DNA of 64,000 nt, taken from Avena insularis. Lineage: Eukaryota > Streptophyta > Magnoliopsida > Poales > Poaceae. The position numbers and the translations under genes are program-made. The notes under the pieces were generated by a model. That model was given only the letters and a program-made list of their open reading frames with translations. It was not told the DNA's origin and did no database searches. Of the stretch, positions 48,131 through 58,808 are shown piece after piece (the first letter of the stretch is position 1; each line of letters begins with the position of its first letter). Location of the stretch: the NCBI GenBank assembly GCA_023614405.1, contig CM042685.1, positions 91,502,684 to 91,566,683 of the forward strand, in the 5' to 3' direction.

Positions 48131-50417
48131 TTAGGGAGGATTAGGGTTGGGTGATAACATCCGCTTAACAATTTCAATGGTGGAATTAATAGATGATAGA
48201 GGTTTTACAACAAACAGGTTTGGCCAGCTACGCCTCAAGGCTGAGTGGCTACGGGTCGAGCGGTTTAGATTAAACAAATGGAAAAGACGTAGTCTTTTCC
48301 TCTTAGGACGAATCTAGGTAGGTTTAGCGTCGACAGGGTCCTTCCTTCTTGAGGCGAGATGGCAAGTTGAGCCTTCATCAATCCTTTCTTGCTGGAGTCA
48401 GCCTTTCTGCATTCTCGGTCTTGAAACATCGGGAGTGTGGGTTGGACGATCGAATCTGCAATGGAGAACTTTCCCAAAGTATCTTCTGTTTTTGGAGTAG
48501 TGTTGATTATTGTCCTTCTGGAGGGGTCCATGATATTCTGGTTTATAAGGTGGTTATCACCTAACGGTGACTAGGGTTCGACTCTAGGGTTTTATTGGGT
48601 TTTGGGCAGGAAAGACACAGTCTTTCCCCCTTAGAGCGAGAATAGGAGTTCTTGATGACATTGCAGATCTTCTTGGTTGGATATATCTGGAGAATGTTGC
48701 ACCTTCTTTATTGGAGTTGTGGGACGAAGTTGGGGATAATCCGATAATTCTTGTCCAGGATTGGTGATCTTCAATCGTCCTTGTAGATGCTACTTCTTGA
48801 TGGGTGCGAGTACCACTTCTTGTGGTAGGAGGTCTATCGTAAAGGGCGTACACTAGCTTCTGGGTAGTTCGTTCTGAGCTAGTTAGGGGTCCTAATATGT
48901 TGAAAGATGTCGTTGGAGGTTGGCGGTCTAGGAACACGGTCTTTTGGAATGACATCGTTCCAGTTTTGGTCTGATGCTATGTCGTGGGTAAAACATGAAC
49001 TGGGGGGACTCTGACTAGCATACCAGCAAACTAAGTTCTTGCATGAATCAGTAGGTCTGCGCCGACCAGCGGCGAGGGTACTTAGTACATTACAAAATAG
49101 ATTCAGGGACGATACATAGCTCTACCCTATGTTGAATAGGTGAGTTTCCGGGTGGGAAACACTACTCTAGGGGAACTTCTTGTCTTGTCGCCATTTTGGG
49201 GTTGGAGGTTTCTCCTCAGGAGGTGTCTTCTCGGAGGAAGAGGAGGTTCTTGGGATAGTGGCTTCTTGATTCTTCCGGTTCGAGGGGCTCATGGTGTCTT
49301 GTCCTCCTTAGGTATCGGATCTTAGGGTGTTGTAGAAACTTGTAGCTTCGGGGCCTACGCTGCTTGGTGGGGAAATTTCGGGAGATGTGGCCCGGTTGTC
49401 TGCAGGTGAAAAAATTCGTTGCTCGGTCTGGGGTTCTCCTTGGGCTTTCTTCAGAGTTTGGGGACACTCTTGGCTTAAATGACCAGGTTGGTCACATGCG
49501 AACCAGGTACCTTTCTTGGATCGTCCCCCTATTGATGACCTCCCGATGTAAACGCATGGGAGTTGACGGGCTTTGCCAATCAGGAGGTATATGGGGTAGT
49601 TGGCTGGGACATGGTCTTGACCTTCGCAGAGGAAACATGTGACTAGCTATGTTGGACAAACCGCGGGAGGATGGAAGACTCCACGGTTTGGTCAGTTTCC
49701 AAGGCACTGGCTGGCTTGATGTCCTTCTTCTCCGCAGCGGTTGTAGGCCTTCTTCGAGCCTTCGAGCTTCATGGCCATACTTAGAAAGTTCTTGGGGTGA
49801 TAATCCTTCTAACTACGGAGGTAAATTGTGGTAAGGGATTAGTCTTGGATTTTTGGGGATAAGGAATCCAATGGGTTATATAAGTAAGGGTTACTAAGGT
49901 CGGCAACAAGAAGGTCCAACAGGGTTTTAGGTTAGGAGTTAGGTTGCGCATGTGGATGCTAATTCATCAGGTATGGCTTCGGTTTCCTCTGACGATGCTC
50001 GATGGAGTTCTTGGAGTAGGTCCTTCGATTGGAGATCTTCCTGGGTTATCCTCTCGTAAGCGGTCTTCTAGATTTGTGTGGAAAGATGTAGTCTTTCCAC
50101 CTTAGATCTTTACTTGAGTTTGCTGAGGCTGGGGTAGATCGTTCGTCTCGGGGCATTGGCTTGACACTAGAATTGAGGTCTTCGAATGACGCCTTATTAT
50201 GACTACCTTGTTGTGGTTGTTACCTAACAAAGCCGTAAGGGTTAACTCGGGTAGTTTTAGCGGTTAGCAACGCTTCTTCTTAAGCCTTAGTCGGGGTGGA
50301 GGAAATTTATCTTCAAAGAGGTTGTCTTCACTTGAACATTTTGGGTTGCTTTGGATCGATGACAGAGTAGACTCGATGTCTTCGGGCATCCTTATCTTCA
50401 GGATTTTTGGGGCGTTG
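48131..50417 (-). pseudogene. Decayed gag region with four CCHC zinc knuckles
   Basis: Minus-strand knuckles, in order of translation: RCGEEGHQASQC (49704-49737; first Cys lost), CFLCEGQDHVPANY (49596-49638; last Cys to Tyr), WFACDQPGHLSQEC (49463-49507; first Cys to Trp) and FFTCRQPGHISRNF (49372-49412; first and last Cys to Phe). They are nucleic-acid-binding modules of gag. Each has lost at least one ligand, and the frames between them shift. No RT, integrase or protease was found, so the element was non-autonomous or lost them. Confidence 0.7.
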
Positions 50418-50495
50418 GTGTTAGCATTACTCGCTGCATCAACCGTTTATTCGGGCTGGTGGGTGCCATATGCCAGCCTCACATTAGAAGAATCG
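50418..50495 (+). repeat. Array B, first ~122-bp-type unit (left of the solo LTR)
   Basis: It reads ATTACTCGCTGCATCAACCG..GGGTGCCATATGCCAGCCTCACATTAGAAG and ends in the target duplication AATCG (50491-50495). The unit continues at 54454 after the solo LTR. Confidence 0.8.
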
Positions 50496-53400
50496 TGTAA
50501 CATCCCAAAAATATTAAACAAGATTATCAAGTTATAATCACCCAAGTTTATGGTTAACAAAAACTTTTATTATTAAAATTAATAGGAATGCATGTGTGTG
50601 TGATTAATGCATGAATGATTGCAATTGCCATGTTTGATTGCTATGAATGCTAAGGATTGGTTTAAAGATGAAAACAATATCATCTAGATCATTTCCAAGA
50701 AGAATAAAATGAAAAGAAAATAAAAAATAAGCAATATGAGCAGATGGTCATTTTAACCAAAGTTAACCACTAGACCACTTTGAGTGTTCCTAGTCCAAGG
50801 TTTCTAACATAAACAAATCCAATTCTTTTCACCCCTTGATAGAACAAGTAAAAGTGAACCCAAGCCCACTTTACAAACCAACAGAAACAAATTCAAAATC
50901 TATCTAAAGGATAATTCAAAATTGAATCAAGTGTAGGTACTAAGATCACCATTTCTCAAAAACCAACCAAACCACTTCACCTTAGCAAACCCAAGCAACC
51001 TCAAACTACCAAGAGCACTCACCAAAATTCAGCCAAAAAATCAAATTCGAATTTCATGCGGCCATTTCATCAAACACTTGGTGAGCACAGATCAAACTTT
51101 CCTAACTTCTACTGTTCTTGAGCAATGCCTTGTCCTCTACTTGCCGCCACTACTAGCCCTTGTCTCCCCCAATGACCACCATCGCATTGAACTAGCCCAC
51201 CCCCTTCACTGCTTGCACCAGTGCCACGCCACAGAGCCACCATTGTCGGCCGACCATGGACATCTCGCATGAGAAAGCGTCGCGCCCGTCCATGATGTCT
51301 AGGACACAGGACACCATCCACCGCCACTCCCTGTCCACCCCTCGAGCTCAGCCAAGCCCTGGACCACCGAGAATAGCCATGCCCATTTTCTCTGCGCCAT
51401 GATGAGAGAACACCAGAGCGCAGCAGCTGACACGCGTGCAAACTCCATGCCTCGCTCTCGCCGCGCTTAACTACACTCGCCATGACCCTAGCTACCTCTT
51501 AGACACGACCGTTCGCTGTCACGCGACCAGTAGCACCTGTACGCCGTCTGAACACCGCCGTTCCCGCGCAGAGCATGGACCGTGCCTGACCATCCTCGAC
51601 CGCCCCGTGTTGTGCCATTAAGCCAGTGGCGATCGCCAGGATACACCGCACCGTCCTACGCCCTTCGCCATGCGCGTAGCTCGTTGTACTGACATCGTTG
51701 GAGGAGCCTGATCATGTTGCACTACCCCTCTTGCCGGTGTATAAATAGAGGCCACCCCAGCCCTCATTATCCACACCATCTCACTCCCCTCTCTCTCAAA
51801 ACCACCCCACACATTTCCCCGGAGCAAGGCGCGCTCCAGCCTACCAGAATTTCACCGGAGTCTGCTGATGTAGAGGAGGAGAGGAGTCGTTGATTGGAGC
51901 CACCCTAGGATCCGCCACGACCACCATTCGAACCTCCGTCATCGACAACGTCGTTCGCCCCCATCGTCGACCCTATCTGGAGCCCTAGGGTCATGGCGTA
52001 CCCCCACCGTCGTACCCCCACCGTCGTCGTTAGGGTTTAGTCCCGCCGGAGCTATTCGACGGAGACGACGAACCATAGCCATAGATCCTAGTCTAATCGC
52101 ACGGCTTTGATTGAAACATATCGCTTCGGTTAGAATGAGCCATTGACGCTTGGGACCCCTCAGTAGCATTTCATCAAGGCCTGTGTAGTTGGCGCCCAAG
52201 AATATTCCCAGCATAGCCTAGATATTCAAACAATCTTTTTCCATTTTATTTAAAACTCTAGTTCAGCCAGTGACTTTGAAAATCAATTCAAAGAGATTCA
52301 CTAAACCAAATGACCTGATTCCAATTTTATAGAAAGATATTCAAATTATATATCCAAGCCCATTGGATTCAAACCATTTGAAATTATAGATCATCTATAG
52401 TAAAAATAACAAGACAGATATTTTTTCCATATTCAAACATTTTTCAAAAATCAACCATAAATGCTTTTGAGTTGATTCCAAATCTCAAAAATCACATTTG
52501 ACAAGATCTAACTGAATATGTAAAAATATTTAGGTTTACATGCAGTGATCTTGGACTAGTACTAAAAGAATGCTATATAGGCATTTCTAGTCACTAATTA
52601 TATCAAATAATAATTTTAAACTTTATAAAATATGACCATCATTTTAAATCACATTCTCAAGTATTAGAATATGTGGTGATGACATGTGTCAACATGATCC
52701 CATATTTTAATTGGAGAATATTAAATCTTAAGTAGTTTTCTATGAGTAGAGATTACTTTTCCAAAATAAAATAAATAATACTAGTTCTTTATTTCATGTG
52801 ATGAGTGTGATGATGCTATATCATCTAGTGTGAACCTTTGCGTGCCAAATAGAGTTAGTTAAGTATTGTTTGGTGATTATGTACCTTGCATTTATTTACA
52901 GATGCTAGTACCGACCAAGGCTACGAGTAGGAGGAGTACTACTACTACGAAGGAGAAAACTTCAACCACTGCACCAATCAAGGCAAGCTAACCTAAACCA
53001 TTCAAGTCCTACTTGCAAGCCTAACACTATAATATAACCTATGCAATGCATTAGACATGCTTTGGTTATGCAACCTTGATTATACCAATCCCAAGTTTTA
53101 CTTGCAAGCTTTATTATTTTATTTCTTTATCAAAGTTCTTTACCTTCCCTTAGTAACTTGTGAATTTTGGAAAGTTACTATAGGTAGCATGAAGAGCATA
53201 AAACTAGGCCTAAATAGTTAGAAATAGATGTCATACTGAGGCATGAGACTAGATTTGGATAGTCACACTTGATTAGCACGCCTCATTAGTGAATAACCTC
53301 AATTTTAGTGGCTACTGCTAAGCATAAATGTGGATCACTTTAGATGGGAATACCTGGTGAAAATGATTATGAAACCTTGGAATGAAGATTCATTCTATTG

Positions 53401-54448
53401 AAATGTTTTGACATGTGTTGTGAACACAAGATGATTTGATGATGAAAATGTTGAGGCATGAGCCTTAGCCCTTTATAAAAACTGATGGTTGGGTTCGGAT
53501 GCGATACCATTCCAATTCTACCATACAACCACAATACCCGAATTTGGGTAGGGCTTGACTGGAAGTTTATATGTCTTAGTATGGGTTCCCTTGCGGAAGA
53601 GGTTGAGCTGAGGCTACCTCGTGAATATGAATGTCCACCTATGCAGTTCCCAAGATGACAGATGGTCATGGTTGGGAGGCCAAACTCATAGGGGAGGTGC
53701 CTATACTAGGATGTGTAATTGAAAGGTTAGGATTGATTATCCGCATACTATGGTGATTCAGGATTGTTCCTGACAGATGTATTGAATGTTGTGGTGAAAG
53801 TGTACCACCTCTGCAGAGTGTCAAACTATTCGAATAGCCGCGACCACGGTCAAGGACAGTTGGAGTGGCCATATTGTTTCGTCGTTAGATGTTTTCAAAA
53901 TGACTTGTGAAATGAACTATGACTTTGACTTGACCATAACAAGGTTGTGAACATGAAAACTAAGTCCCCACTTAGGTGTTGTAAAACATTAAACTAGTTT
54001 TCTTTACTTATAAACTCAGTTAGAGATAAACCTGGCTTTTTGCAAATAAACCTAGAGCTTAGGATTTCGACTCGAACTACTTTACTTGTTAGTGATAGTT
54101 TGCGAGTACTTAAAGAGTACTCATGGCTTTGTCCCTGGCCAGACTATGAGGAGGACTACCAGGATGATGGACAGCAGGAAGTCTATCACAACTAGGATCA
54201 TCTCCCATCGTCAGCATTGCCTGTGACCCTGAAGATGGAGCTTCGACCATGCTACCCTTATTATTATTCTGCTGGGTTGATTGTATTAAGACTGGATCAT
54301 GAGATCCTTTCTTTGTAAGATCTTTATTACGGTTTGTAATGGATGATGAACTATGGTACCAATCTTCTATGTCTCGCAAAAATGGTAATCCTGGGATTGC
54401 GGTGTATGGCATAACAGGCATCTGGGATTAAAAATTCGGGTGTTGACA
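50496..54448 (+). mobile_element. Solo LTR, 3953 bp
   Basis: It begins TGTAACATCCC and ends GGGTGTTGACA, with perfect target duplication AATCG at 50491-50495 and 54449-54453. It contains no primer site, purine tract or coding domain, which fits a single LTR left by recombination between two LTRs. The 3' half matches 1-1784. GC-rich island at about 51080-52200; AT-rich elsewhere. Very long LTRs recall large derivative elements such as Sukkula, but family identity is not established. Confidence 0.88.
51740..51748 (+). promoter_or_regulatory. TATA box in the solo LTR
   Basis: TATAAATAG in GGTGTATAAATAGAGGCC, followed within about 45 bp by a CT-rich patch (CTCACTCCCCTCTCTCTC), as in plant core promoters. 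Confidence 0.7.
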
Positions 54449-54453
54449 AATCG

Positions 54454-55028
54454 TGCCTTCTCTAGCGCTACCCTGTTCTAACTAGATAGTGTTGCTCGAC
54501 GAATCTGTCGTTTGGTCAAGCTCCGGGGTCCCACATGTCAGCATTTTATTGGAAGAACGTGTGCATGTTGGACTTTTTTCACGCTCGCTCCTCCGTGTTT
54601 CGAACTTGGCAATGTTACTCGATGCATCGGTCATTTATACAGGATGGTGGGTCCCCCATGCCAGCCTCTCATTGGAAGATACATGTGCATCTTGGACTTT
54701 TTTCTCGCTCGCGCCTCCCTCTTTGGAACTTGGAAACGTTGCTCGATGTGGCACCACGTGTATAAGGTCGCGCTTGTGGGTCCCACATGTCAATATCTTT
54801 CCTTTTAATGACATGTCAATATCTCTGTAGAATGAAACGTGTGTATGATGGCCTTTTTTCGGCTGTGTCTGCTGTTTTGACCTTGGCAACTTAGCAACAT
54901 ATGGCAGTCATGTATGGTCTTGTTGTTGGAACCCACATGGCAGCCGCTCTAGTATGTCCTGGTTAGTGGGTCCTTGATGCCAGCCTCTCTGTACAAGTAC
55001 TTAACTTCTTTTTTTCAAACCAGCGCAT
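54454..55028 (+). repeat. Array B, ~122-bp-type units (right of the solo LTR)
   Basis: Cores GGGGTCCCACATGTCAGC (54526), GGGTCCCCCATGCCAGCCTC (54650) and GGGTCCCACATGTCAATATC (54778) repeat the array A pattern, including GCTCGCGCCTCC and ACTTGGCAA-GTT-CTCGATG. Units decay towards 55028. Confidence 0.8.
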
Positions 55029-55460
55029 TAAGAGGGACGTTGTAGGCTGGTGGGTCCTCCATGTCAGCCTCTCCGTAAAGAAATACTTGCTAGAAAAAAA
55101 TTAACAGAAATGCTGTAGGCTGGTGGGTCCACCATGTCATCCTCTCCGTAAAGCAACAATGCTAGAAGAAAATTAAGATGGACGCTGCAGGCTGGTGGAT
55201 CCACCATGTCAGCCTCTCCGAAAAGAAATATTGCTAGAAGAAAATTAAGAGGGATGTTGCAGGCTGGTGGGTCCGCCATGTCAGCCTCTCCATAAATCAA
55301 TATTGCTAGAAGAAAATTAAGAGGGACGCTACAGGCTGGTGGGTCCTCCATGTCAGCCTCTCCGTAAAGCAATATTGCTAGAAGAAAGTTAAGAGCGACG
55401 TTGCAGGATGGTGGGTCCGCCGTGTCAGCCTCTATGTAAAGCACTATTGCTAGAAGAAAA
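55029..55460 (+). repeat. 72-bp satellite, about six copies
   Basis: Each unit runs AGGCTGGTGGGTCC, CCATGTCAGCCTCTCCGTAAAG, AATATTGCTAGAAGAAAATTAAGAGGGACG. The core GGTGGGTCC-CCATGTCAGCCTC links it to the 122-bp unit, so it is probably an amplified shortened form. Because 72 is a multiple of three, the minus strand is open through the array. Confidence 0.9.
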
Positions 55461-55494
55461 TAATATAAACCAAAAAAATTATTTGTCAAGTACA

Positions 55495-55550
55495 GAGGAT
55501 TCGAATTCAAGACATCACACATATAACCGTGTGCGTTGCCACTACAACAA
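55495..55550 (-). other. tRNA-like module, copy after array B
   Basis: The minus strand reads TGTAGTGGCAACG (A-box-like) and GAATTCGAATCC (B-box-like). It is homologous in position and sequence to 41338-41395 but diverged. Confidence 0.5.
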
Positions 55551-55589
55551 AGAAATCAAAAAAATACTATCTTCCATCTCGTTGTTAGT

Positions 55590-56114
55590 AAACTCTGTAT
55601 TCTGCTGTGGATTCGCCGGATTTAGAACAAAGACCTCACCGACGGAGGGGGAAAAGCGATAATTCTTTTAATAGATATATTCACATAAAAATATCAAAAG
55701 AACCAGAGTCATACACCGCGTGCTCCAGAAGTAGTATCCAATGACTTCATTTGGTGAAATCATACTCATCACTGTCCAAAACACAACCAACGGTTCTGAT
55801 AAAACACAGGCAAAAGCTCTAGCGCAAACAGCCCAGCATAGCAACATAACTTTTGAAAAATTTAGTAGCATTTCAATGATTCAGCAGTACAGAATAAGAC
55901 AGAGAAAATAGACAGATTCCTAGTTCATGTTGAGCAGCACTTGACCAATTCAGCAGCATTTCAAAATGACTGATTCGACAATACAGACACTGAAATTCAA
56001 TAGCATTACAAAGGGAACCAGACCTCACCGACAGAGTGGGAAAAAGCAATAATTCTTTTGTTTTGACAGTTATATTTATGTAAAAATATCGAAAGAACCA
56101 GAGACACACACCGC
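55590..56114 (+). repeat. Tail of the host repeat, copy 2, with internal duplication
   Basis: The block GACCTCACCGACGGAG...AAAAATATCAAAAGAACCAGAG (55632-55705) is repeated at 56020-56103 with changes. The intervening CAGCAGCACTTGACCAATTCAG stretch matches copy 1. It ends at the ACCGC flank of the outer Sabrina-like LTR. Confidence 0.7.
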
Positions 56115-56426
56115 TGATACGTTGTAAACGTATCTATAATTTTTGATGTTCCATGCTTGTTTAGTATCAACTTTGCTATGCTTTGTCTACACTTTGAGGT
56201 ATTTTTATACATTTTCTGGGACTAACCTATTAACAAGATGCCGCAGTGTCAGTCGCCTGTTATCTGCTGTTTTTTGTTTCAGAAAAGCTAATAAGGAAAT
56301 ATTCTCGGAATTGGACAGGACAAAAGCCAAAGTCAATATTTTACCGAAGAGAACACAAAGTCTAGAGGGGAGACGAAGTGGGGCCACGAGGTGGCCACAC
56401 CTAGGGCGGCGTGGCCTAGGGGCACG
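56115..56426 (+). mobile_element. Outer Sabrina-like LTR, 5' part
   Basis: It starts TGATACGTTGTAAACGTATC and follows the same path as the inner LTR (AGATGCCGCAGTG, GGAAATATTCTCGGAATTGGAC) up to GGGGCACG. It then stops where the inner element begins at 56427. It continues at 63015. Confidence 0.85.
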
Positions 56427-57969
56427 TGATACGTCAGAAACGTATCTATAATTTTTGATGCGCCATGCTTGTTTTGTATCTACTTTGCTTTGCTTGTCTA
56501 CACTTTGAGGTGATTTTTACATGTTTTCTGGTACTAACCTACTAACAAGTTGGAACAGTGCTAGATGCCTGTTTTCTGCTGTTTTTGGTTTCAGAAAAGT
56601 TAGTAAAGAAATATTCTCGGCATTGGACGGGACAAACGTCAAAGTCAATTACTTTCTGTGGGGAACAAGAAGTCCAGAGGGGAGACGAGGAAGCGGGCCA
56701 GGGAGGCCACCCCCCAGGCGCGGCCAGCAATGGGCCCGCGCCTGGGTAGGGTTTAACCCCCCCTGGTCGCCTCCTCGGCCTCCCCCTTTTCCTATAAGAA
56801 GCCCCGATGCAGAAACCCTAAGAATCCGATCAAATCTCCATGAAACCGTTTGTAGCCAACGCCACCATCGTCCCTAGATCGGGGGGATCTGAAGCTCTTC
56901 CCGGCACCCTGCCGGAGGGGAGATCATCCCGGAGGCCTTCTCTCCGGTATGATGCGTGAGTAGTTCCACCTTGGACTATGGGTCCATGTAGTAGCTAGAT
57001 GGTTGTATCTCCTCCTTTGTGATTTCATGTATAGATCTTGTGAGATCCGTTCATGATCAATATCTAATCTATTTGTAATCATGCATGTTGTGTTTGCGGG
57101 GATCCGATGGATATTGAGATTATTATGTTGGTTTGATTAATGGTTTTGTCTTTATGATTCTATCATGTCTGTGTTGTTTGTGATCTTGCATGCTCTCCTT
57201 GTTAGTAGCTTTCTTGGCCAAGTAGTTGTTAGTGACTCCAAGAGAGGGTATTTATGCTCAATAGTGGGTTCATGCCTCTAGTTTCCAAGGGAAGTGATAG
57301 AAATCTCTTCAGTTGTAGATGTGTTGTTGCCACTAGGGAGAAAACAACGGTCTCTTGTTCATGGAACATGTGGATTGTTTACCTTACACACTTTGCTTAA
57401 AGCAGTTGTCTGTTGCTTGCAACTTAATACTGGAGGGGATTCGGATGATAATCTGAAGGTGGACTTCTAGTCATAGATGCAGTTGGATGGAGGTCTATGT
57501 ATCTTGTTGTATTGCCCAATCGAATCTCATAGGATCTTTCTGACTAGTAATTACATTGTTATGCCTTGCTCGGTTTCTTACAATTGCCTTGCTATAATTT
57601 GTTTACCCTTCATGCCATGTTGTTTATCTAAGGAGAGCACCTCTAGTGAACTATGGACCCCGGTCCAATCTTTACCATTGATACATCTTCCAATGTTACT
57701 TGTTTACTTGCTGCAAACCATTACATTCCACATCATACGTTTAATCCTTTGTTACAGAAAACCGGTGAGCTTGACAACCTCACTGATTCGTCGGGGAAAA
57801 GTCTTGAGTTTGTGTTGTGCAGGTCTCCGTGTTGCTTGCAACATATGTGTGACGTTTCCTTCCTCCTTCTAGTTCGATAACCTCGGTATCAACTGAGGGA
57901 AAACTTGCTGCTTGCTCTTCACACCCTACGCGTGGGGTTACCAAAGAAGTGCCACCTCGAGCATCATCA
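56427..57969 (+). mobile_element. 5' LTR of the inner Sabrina-like element
   Basis: 1543 bp, TGATACG...AGCATCATCA. It matches the 3' LTR throughout. It has ACCTCACTGATTCGTCGGGGA-like sequence near 57780-57800 that is missing from the 3' LTR. Confidence 0.88.
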
Positions 57970-57995
57970 TGGCTTTTTTGTCGTTGTTGCTAGGG
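57970..57995 (+). other. Degenerate primer-binding site
   Basis: TGGCTTTTTTGTCGTTGCTAG occupies the place of the usual TGGCGCCGTTGCCGGGG-type site. Several substitutions make normal priming unlikely. Confidence 0.5.
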
Positions 57996-58198
57996 AGGCT
58001 AAGGACGTCTTCACAAGGGGAGTCCTTCACTTCCTTTCTCTTTACTTTGTTTTTAGTTTGCTTTGTTTTCTTTGCTTGGTTTTGTTTGCCTCTTTTCAAA
58101 AAACCAAAAAAAAATTAGTCTAGTTTGGTTTGCTTGGTCTATTCAAAAACACAAAAAAATTAGTTCCTACTCTAGTTGCCACCTTGCTCTAGCTCACC

Positions 58199-58808
58199 AT
58201 GTTTCTCCCCAAGTTCGCCCTGAAAAATCTTGCAATAGGTAGTGGATCCATAATTGGGAAAGATAATATTGAAGAATTCTTTAATTATGTTAGCAAGCAT
58301 GAGGATATTGAGGATAAATCTATAGCAGATCTTGCTCATAATTATGAGATTGTTGTAGCTTCTTTAGTTCATATGTTGGAGGCTAGGTTTGTTAGCCTTA
58401 ACCCCTTCATACAATTTTTTTCCTAAAACTAAAAGAAGAGAAGAATGCTGAAAAGAGGGAATTCATCCTTGAAACTTTATCAAAAGAATTCCATGATGTT
58501 GCTAGGGAAGCCAAAAAGGTCTTTGAGTGTTTCAATATGCCAGGCGCTCAAGTGTAGATGTCATGGGTATTTCTGATAAAACTAATCCTAGAGAAGAATT
58601 TAAGATACCCATACCCTTTAAGCTTGTTGGAATGCATGAAGCCTTTGAAAAGTATTTTGATTGGATTGCTCCTGAAAATATTTTTGATGAAAGTAGTAGA
58701 CCAAAGAGAGATGAGAAGGGATCCTCCAAAACCCATTTTGATGAGATACCTTTCATAGTTGAAGACTTTGCAAGTATGGATACTAATGCCTCATTTGAAA
58801 ATACTTGA
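58199..58808 (+). pseudogene. Small decayed ORF of the Sabrina-like element
   Basis: The frame at 58199-58426 (MFLPKFALKNLAIGSGSI) shifts near 58415 into EKNAEKREFILETLSKEF-like sequence, reaches a stop near 58556, and continues in another frame at 58527-58808 with FKIPIPFKLVGMHEAFEKYF. It is charged and helical in look, with no zinc knuckle or protease. It may be a reduced gag-like protein; I do not recognise a domain. Confidence 0.5.

Larger units (their letters stand above)
42209..50417 (-). mobile_element. Truncated reverse Gypsy-type element with a ~5.9 kb LTR
   Basis: The minus-strand order is decayed internal region (50417 to 48097), purine tract, then 3' LTR (48096 to 42209). The 5' LTR that should lie on the right is missing; host array sequence resumes near 50418, so the element lost its 5' end. 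The internal part has four decayed zinc knuckles but no recognisable polymerase. The left limit could also be TGTGACCCCCG at 42179. Classification as Gypsy is inference from gag type and LTR style. Confidence 0.7.

Noticed and set aside
51078..52214. Several 60-124-codon frames on both strands
   Set aside because: GC-rich leader region of the solo LTR; no domain and no conservation with the other LTRs.
39592..55460. CRISPR-like array
   Set aside because: Units are contiguous degenerate 122- and 72-bp repeats without unique spacers, in a plant genome full of transposons.
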